NCBI GenBank assembly: GCA_031264715.1
Contig: JAISDP010000119.1
Span: forward strand, 1 to 11,841
Reading direction: 5' to 3'
From: Bacteroidales bacterium
GTDB taxonomy: Bacteria > Bacteroidota > Bacteroidia > Bacteroidales > UBA4181
Length of the DNA stretch: 11,841 bases
The notes beneath the pieces are model-generated. The model did no database searches, was not told where the DNA came from, and saw nothing but the letters and a program-made list of their open reading frames with translations. This document shows, piece by piece, positions 7,362 to 11,841 of this stretch; position 1 is the stretch's first letter; each line of letters opens with the position of its first letter. Position numbers and translations under genes: made by a program.

Positions 7362-10300
7362 ATGAAAATATACGAAGCATCCGTAAAGAAACCCGTAACC
7401 ACCATCCTTATTTTCGTAGGGGTGATCATATTCGGACTTTTTGCCCTGTCGAGGACTTCGATCGACCTGTATCCCGACATCGAAACGAATACCATCATGG
7501 TGTTCACCACGTATGCAGGAGCAAGCGCCGAAGATATCGAAACCAATGTGACCCGCGTGCTGGAGGACGTGTTGAACACGGTGAGCGACCTGAAAACCAT
7601 TACATCCTCTTCGCGCGACAACATGTCGATCGTTGTCCTCGAATTTACGTGGGGAACCGATATTGACGTGGCGACGAACGACGTCCGCGACAAGCTGGAT
7701 ATGGTGAAGCAGGCATTGCCCGACGATGTTGAAAACCCCATCATTTTCAAGTTCAGCACCGACATGATCCCGGTAGTGATCATGTCGGCGACTGCGAAAG
7801 AAAGTACAGACGCGCTGTATAAGATTCTCGACGACCGCGTGGCCAACCCGCTCAACCGCATCAACGGCGTGGGAACGGTAGCCGTAGCCGGCGCGCCCAA
7901 ACGCGAGGTACACGTGGATGTGGATCCGCAAAAGCTCGACGCCTACAACCTGACGGTAGAACAGATCGGCGCTGTCATTGCCGCCGAAAACCTGATTGTG
8001 CCGGCAGGTAACTTCGATATTGGCTCCAATACCTATTCCCTGCGCGTTGACGGCGAGTTCAAGATCAGCGACGAAATGAAGCGGCTGGTAGTGGGTTCGT
8101 ACAACGGGCGAAGCATCTACATGTCCGACGTGGCCAGCGTCAAGGATACCCTTGAAGAACGCTCCCAGGAGAGCTATACCAACGGCATCCGTTCAGCCAC
8201 CGTCATTGTGCAGAAACAGTCGGGCGCCAACACGGTGGACATCGCCAAGAAAGTGAACGCCGCTTTGCCCGGCCTGCAAAAGGATCTGCCTGCCGACGTC
8301 CATCTGGAAATGATACTGGATACATCCGAATTTATTACGGACAGCATCAACAGTTTGACCGAAACCGTCGTACTGGCCATGATTTTTGTGATCATCGTCG
8401 TGCTGTTCTTCCTGGGACGCTGGAGGGCGACCATCATTATTATCGTCACCATTCCCATATCGCTGATTGCTTCGTTCATCTACCTGATGATTTCGGGCAA
8501 TACGATCAACATTATATCATTGAGTTCCCTGACCATCGCCATCGGTATGGTCGTGGACGACGCCATTGTGGTGCTCGAAAATATCACGTCCCATATCGAA
8601 CGCGGTACCAAGCCGCGCGATGCGGCGATTTATGCGACCAACGAGGTAGCTGTTGCCGTTGTGGCGTCGACGCTGACCATTATCGCGGTATTCCTCCCGT
8701 TCACGATGGTTACCGGCTTGGCGGGCATGATGTTCAAACAGCTGGGCTGGATGGTGACCATCATCATCACCCTGTCGGTTGTTTCCGCCCTGACGCTTAC
8801 GCCCATGATGGCTTCGAGGATGTTGAAGGCAAATGCCAGGGACAGCCGGGTATACCGCCCCATCAAGCGGATGCTCGACGGACTGGACAACTGGTACGAG
8901 GGAGCGCTCACATGGTGCGTACGCCACAGGGTTATTGTCTTTGTGGCCGCCCTGCTTATTTTCGCGTCGAGCACCTTGTTGCTGCTGCTGGGCGTAGTAG
9001 GTTCGGAATTTATTCCTGCATCGGATAGCGCACAGATCACGGCGACTGTTGAATTGCCGCTCGGTACGCGCGTGAATTTCTCCAAGGAAGCCGCTTTGAA
9101 AATCCAGCAGAAATTGCATGAGGATTTTCCCGAACTGAAGATGATCAACTACAGCGTTGGCCAGGCTTCGTCCGACAATACATGGGCCGCCATGCAGGAC
9201 AACGGCGATCATATCATCACGATGCGTTTTCGCTTGGAAAGCCTGAAAAAACGGAACCGCGACATTTATGAGATATCCGAGCTGATGCGTCACTACCTGG
9301 CAACATTGCCCGAGCTGGAAAAATACACGATTACGCCCGGCGGTAACGGCGGCGGCGGCTTTGGCGGAGAAAGCACCGTTGATATTGAGATCTACGGATA
9401 CGATTTTGCGACCACCGACAAGCTGGCAGCCGAAATCCTGGAAAAAGCGGCCAATATCACCGGGTTCCGCGACCTGGCGGTGAGCCGCGACAAATACCGT
9501 CCCGAATACCAGATCAATTTCGACCGCGAAAAGCTGGCTTTGCACGGGCTGAATATGGCAACGGTGGCCAACTTCACACGTAACCGCATCAACGGGTTAA
9601 CGGCATCGCACTTCCGCGAAGACGGGGAGGAATACGATATCATCGTACGCTACGAGGAACGGTTCCGCCAGTCCATCGAAGACATCGAAAACATCAAGAT
9701 ATACAACAGCATGGGCCAGGGTATCCGCGTACGCGAACTCGGCCAGGTGGCGGAACGGTTTTCGCCGCCCAACATCGAGCGTGAAAACCGCGAGCGCGTC
9801 GTTAAAGTGTCCGGTTCGGTATACGGGGTTCCGCTGAGCGACGTGGTTGCCGATGTAAATGTTTTACTGTCCGAAACAGTCATACCCGACGGTGTCGGCG
9901 TCAAGATCGGCGGTACATGGGAAGACCAGCAGGAGTCGTTTGGCGACCTGATCGTCCTCATGGTTCTGGTAGTGATCCTGGTTTATATTGTGATGGCCTC
10001 GCAGTTTGAGTCATTCAAGAGTCCGTTCATCATCATGCTCTCGCTGCTGTTTGCTTTCACGGGCGTATTCCTTGCCTTGTGGATTACCGGCGCCACGCTG
10101 AACATGCTTTCGCTCATCGGCGCCATCATGCTCATCGGTATTGTGGTGAAGAACGGTATCGTGCTCATCGACTACATCAACTTGAACCGCGAACGCGGCG
10201 CAGGGTTGGTAGCGGCAGTCGTTTCCGGCGGTAAATCGAGGCTGCGTCCCGTGTTGATGACCACAGCCACCACCATCCTGGGCATGCTCCCGATGGCGCT

Positions 10301-10484
10301 GCGGCTGGGCGAAGGCGCAGAACTCTGGCAACCGATGGGTATCGCCATTGTGGGCGGGCTTACCTTTTCCACCATCCTCACCCTGATCGTGGTTCCCGTG
10401 GTGTATACCATGTTCGGCGCCGGCGACATCAAAAAGGAACGTCGACGCATCGCCGCCGAACTGAAAGAAGAAAATAATAATTAA
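7362..10484 (+). CDS. HAE1-type RND efflux pump, inner-membrane transporter
   Basis: A 1040-residue proton-driven exporter, the usual length for AcrB-like pumps. Helix 1 lies at about residues 12-31, followed by a large periplasmic porter domain. Helices 2-6 start near 330 and contain GMVVDDAIVVLENI with Asp399-Asp400, the proton-relay pair. Helix 7 lies near 524-545 and is followed by GSEFIPASDSAQI. A second periplasmic domain with a Gly-rich loop (near 659-670) comes next, then helices 8-12 from about 862, with Lys930 in GIVVKNGIVLID, matching the third relay residue of AcrB. All proton-relay residues that I can check are present, so the pump should be active. The periplasmic sequence fits hydrophobic-compound exporters, not metal (CusA-type) pumps; the substrate is not readable. 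The gene lies 75 bases after the adaptor gene and is presumably co-transcribed with it. Confidence 0.97.
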   Translation: MKIYEASVKKPVTTILIFVGVIIFGLFALSRTSIDLYPDIETNTIMVFTTYAGASAEDIETNVTRVLEDVLNTVSDLKTITSSSRDNMSIVVLEFTWGTDIDVATNDVRDKLDMVKQALPDDVENPIIFKFSTDMIPVVIMSATAKESTDALYKILDDRVANPLNRINGVGTVAVAGAPKREVHVDVDPQKLDAYNLTVEQIGAVIAAENLIVPAGNFDIGSNTYSLRVDGEFKISDEMKRLVVGSYNGRSIYMSDVASVKDTLEERSQESYTNGIRSATVIVQKQSGANTVDIAKKVNAALPGLQKDLPADVHLEMILDTSEFITDSINSLTETVVLAMIFVIIVVLFFLGRWRATIIIIVTIPISLIASFIYLMISGNTINIISLSSLTIAIGMVVDDAIVVLENITSHIERGTKPRDAAIYATNEVAVAVVASTLTIIAVFLPFTMVTGLAGMMFKQLGWMVTIIITLSVVSALTLTPMMASRMLKANARDSRVYRPIKRMLDGLDNWYEGALTWCVRHRVIVFVAALLIFASSTLLLLLGVVGSEFIPASDSAQITATVELPLGTRVNFSKEAALKIQQKLHEDFPELKMINYSVGQASSDNTWAAMQDNGDHIITMRFRLESLKKRNRDIYEISELMRHYLATLPELEKYTITPGGNGGGGFGGESTVDIEIYGYDFATTDKLAAEILEKAANITGFRDLAVSRDKYRPEYQINFDREKLALHGLNMATVANFTRNRINGLTASHFREDGEEYDIIVRYEERFRQSIEDIENIKIYNSMGQGIRVRELGQVAERFSPPNIERENRERVVKVSGSVYGVPLSDVVADVNVLLSETVIPDGVGVKIGGTWEDQQESFGDLIVLMVLVVILVYIVMASQFESFKSPFIIMLSLLFAFTGVFLALWITGATLNMLSLIGAIMLIGIVVKNGIVLIDYINLNRERGAGLVAAVVSGGKSRLRPVLMTTATTILGMLPMALRLGEGAELWQPMGIAIVGGLTFSTILTLIVVPVVYTMFGAGDIKKERRRIAAELKEENNN

Positions 10485-10497
10485 TGGATAAGAATTT

Positions 10498-10531
10498 GAT
10501 CCCTTTTGCCATGCATCAAGCGAAAGGGATC
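10498..10531 (+). other. 12-bp hairpin between the pump and PII-like genes
   Basis: GATCCCTTTTGC (10498-10509) pairs with GCGAAAGGGATC (10520-10531), including one G-T wobble, around a 10-base loop that itself contains ATGCAT. It lies 13 bases after the pump stop codon and 16 bases before the next start codon. It lacks a T-run, so a complete intrinsic terminator is unlikely. It could stabilise the pump mRNA end, cause partial termination or mask translation of the PII-like gene. Confidence 0.6.
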
Positions 10532-10547
10532 TTCAAATAAAAAAGAA

Positions 10548-10844
10548 ATGAAAGCAATATTTGTTTCATACAACCAGGCGCACACCCAACAGGTGGATTT
10601 TCTCCTGGATCGTTACCGGATACATGGATTTACCCGTTGGGACAGCGTCACCGGCCGGGGTAGCAACAACGGTGAACCTCATTACGGCAGCCATGCCTGG
10701 CCGGGGATGAACACCGCGGTGCTGGCAATCGTGGAAGACGAAAAAGTAGCCCCATTCCTGAAGGCGCTCCGTAAACTGGATAAAACCGCCGAACAGCAAG
10801 GCCTCCGGGCTTTCGTGTGGACCGTGGATGAAGAGCAGGTTTAA
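10548..10844 (+). CDS. PII-like small regulatory protein of the RND operon
   Basis: A 98-residue protein with the size and strand-helix pattern of the PII-like ferredoxin fold (MKAIFVSYNQAHTQQVDFLL at the start, then GFTRWDSVTGRGSNNGEPHYGSH, then TAVLAIVEDEKVAPFLKALRKL). Similar small proteins occur next to RND pump genes in Bacteroidetes and are annotated as PII-family or hypothetical proteins. The classic PII T-loop and its uridylylated Tyr context are not evident, so a nitrogen-signalling role should not be assumed. I choose the ATG at 10548, after an A-rich leader; the frame from 10506 would start inside the preceding hairpin and add 14 basic residues. Its position 63 bases after the pump gene suggests a role in sensing or tuning the pump. 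Function unproven. Confidence 0.75.
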   Translation: MKAIFVSYNQAHTQQVDFLLDRYRIHGFTRWDSVTGRGSNNGEPHYGSHAWPGMNTAVLAIVEDEKVAPFLKALRKLDKTAEQQGLRAFVWTVDEEQV

Positions 10845-10854
10845 AAATAATTTC

Positions 10855-10913
10855 GATTTTTGATTCCTTTCTCATGCTTTGCTCATCGAAAGTCGAAAAT
10901 CAAAAATCAAAAA
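10855..10913 (+). repeat. A/T-rich inverted repeat before the outer-membrane protein gene
   Basis: GATTTTTGATT (10855-10865) is the exact reverse complement of AATCAAAAATC (10898-10908), with 32 bases between. The right arm belongs to an element (10893-10913) nearly identical to one upstream of the adaptor gene (6240-6263). It contains no GC-rich stem and no T-run, so it is a poor terminator. It occupies most of the 91-base gap between the PII-like gene and the barrel gene; no convincing TANNTTTG promoter is visible here. Confidence 0.5.
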
Positions 10914-10935
10914 ATGGATTTGGAATTTATTTAAA

Positions 10936-11823
10936 ATGAAAAACATATTATATAAACAAGGTTTAGCCATTCTTATGGCGTTATTATTCCTGTGCGGCGT
11001 ATCTACCGCACAGGATATCAAGTTCGGGATCAAAGCCGGGCCAAATTTGCCGAACATCACCGCAGGCGGTAAAAACACGCCTGTGAGCGAAGGATATAAG
11101 TCGCGAGCGGCAGTGGGCGCCGGCATCTTTACCGAGTTGCAGTTGAACCCGCTGATTTCTTTCCGCCTCGGCGTGGAATACAGCGGACAGGGCGGTAAGA
11201 AAAACGGCATGCAGGCGATGCCTTCGCAACGGCTCGTCTCTACCGTGGGCAACAGCATAGGCATGTCGATCACCGACCAGCAGATCGAGGATTTGACAGC
11301 TATTGCGAGCCATCTCCCCACGTACTATTATGCCAATATCGACAATACCACCAAGTTCGATTACGTCATGATACCGCTATTGGCACAATTCGGCTGGAAT
11401 CTCGGCCAGTCGCCGTGGCGCGTATATGTCAATGCCGGGCCTTTTGTGTCGTTCCTCATCTCGGGCAAACAGGTATCCAAAGGAACCAGCAAAATGTATT
11501 CCGACGCTTCGGGAACGAGTACCTTGTGGGATATCCTGCCACCAACAGCTAAAGATATGGTCACCGGTAAATTTCCCGCCATGGAACCGACATTGAACGA
11601 TCCTGTCGATTATGGCGCCACAAACATCACCGGCGAAATGAAAAGTACGAACTTCGGTCTTACCGGAAATGCAGGCATCCGTTACCAATGCAACCGCAAT
11701 TACTTCTTCCTCGAACTGGGCGGTAATTACGGATTCATCACCGTACAGGAAAACAACGCCAACGGCAGCAACCGCCTCGGCGCCGGCTCGGTGATGGTGG
11801 GATATGCATTCTCTTTGTTTTAA
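10936..11823 (+). CDS. PorT-like outer-membrane beta-barrel protein
   Basis: A 295-residue exported protein. The signal peptide is MKNILYKQGLAILMALLFLC followed by GVSTAQD, with cleavage likely after STA or TAQ. The mature start IKFGIKAGPNLPNITAGG is typical of the OMP beta-barrel 2 / PorT-like families of Bacteroidetes, and alternating hydrophobic strands with Gly and aromatic residues continue to the end. The C-terminus MVGYAFSLF ends in Phe, the usual signal for barrel assembly. I start at the ATG at 10936, because the in-frame ATG at 10879 would translate an A-rich repeat and hide the signal peptide. The upstream ATG at 10914 opens only a seven-codon frame. Its link to the efflux operon is positional only, since PorT-like barrels have many roles. 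The reading frame ends 18 bases before the window edge. Confidence 0.88.
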   Translation: MKNILYKQGLAILMALLFLCGVSTAQDIKFGIKAGPNLPNITAGGKNTPVSEGYKSRAAVGAGIFTELQLNPLISFRLGVEYSGQGGKKNGMQAMPSQRLVSTVGNSIGMSITDQQIEDLTAIASHLPTYYYANIDNTTKFDYVMIPLLAQFGWNLGQSPWRVYVNAGPFVSFLISGKQVSKGTSKMYSDASGTSTLWDILPPTAKDMVTGKFPAMEPTLNDPVDYGATNITGEMKSTNFGLTGNAGIRYQCNRNYFFLELGGNYGFITVQENNANGSNRLGAGSVMVGYAFSLF

Positions 11824-11841
11824 GACAGGACACGTTCCAAA

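Noticed and set aside
7335..7931. 198-codon open frame on the - strand over the pump start
   Set aside because: Shadow of the N-terminal part of the pump gene; His-rich, no domain and no promoter seen.
9339..9374. Gly-rich loop in the RND pump as an anomaly
   Set aside because: Gly-rich loops at this place are, as far as I recall, common in Bacteroidetes HAE1 pumps, so I do not treat it as unusual.
8517..9545. 342-codon open frame on the - strand
   Set aside because: It lies inside the RND pump gene, whose + strand protein is complete with catalytic residues. The antisense product has no recognisable motif.
10506..10547. Upstream ATG-type extension of the PII-like protein (start at 10506)
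   Set aside because: The added 14 residues come from the intergenic hairpin; MKAIFVSYNQ from 10548 fits the fold's first strand.
10879..10935. Upstream start of the barrel protein
   Set aside because: It would translate an A-rich repeat and place 19 charged or aromatic residues before a clear signal peptide.

Overview
The window looks like a chromosomal segment of a Bacteroidetes bacterium, most likely of the order Bacteroidales. The clues are a fused SecD-SecF protein, promoters of the TTTG / TANNTTTG type, A-rich translation leaders with almost no Shine-Dalgarno sequence, a PorT-like outer-membrane barrel, and a TolC-lipoprotein-RND operon of Bacteroidetes layout. I cannot name the genus. 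All well-supported genes lie on the + strand. I saw no tRNA, rRNA, CRISPR array, insertion sequence or integrase.

Layout: 1-2445 is the 3' part of secDF, cut by the window edge, followed by a strong intrinsic terminator (2474-2501). 2502-2791 is a long leader region with a candidate promoter, a palindrome and a weak RNA fold. 2792-3553 is a DeoR-family regulator with no sugar-metabolism gene beside it. 3554-4251 is an unusual, gene-poor stretch. It starts with a G-quadruplex-type motif. A near-consensus promoter follows, then a small ORF carrying an (AG)17 microsatellite, then a long-stem intrinsic terminator that falls inside that ORF. Last comes a short ORF that looks like a decayed remnant.

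From 4252 onwards is an efflux locus: a TetR-family regulator whose promoter contains a perfect 9-bp inverted repeat, then a TolC-like outer-membrane factor, a lipoprotein membrane-fusion protein, an HAE1-type RND pump and a small PII-like protein. A PorT-like outer-membrane beta-barrel protein follows at 10936-11823. The pump, adaptor and outer-membrane channel should form one tripartite exporter spanning both membranes. The TetR protein probably represses itself and perhaps the pump genes. The PII-like protein is a candidate modulator of the pump. A 12-bp hairpin between the pump and PII-like genes could set their relative expression.

The best candidate for something undescribed is the 3569-4016 region: a compact promoter-microsatellite-terminator unit whose ORF end depends on the AG repeat number, so it could be phase-variable. 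This is inference from sequence layout only.
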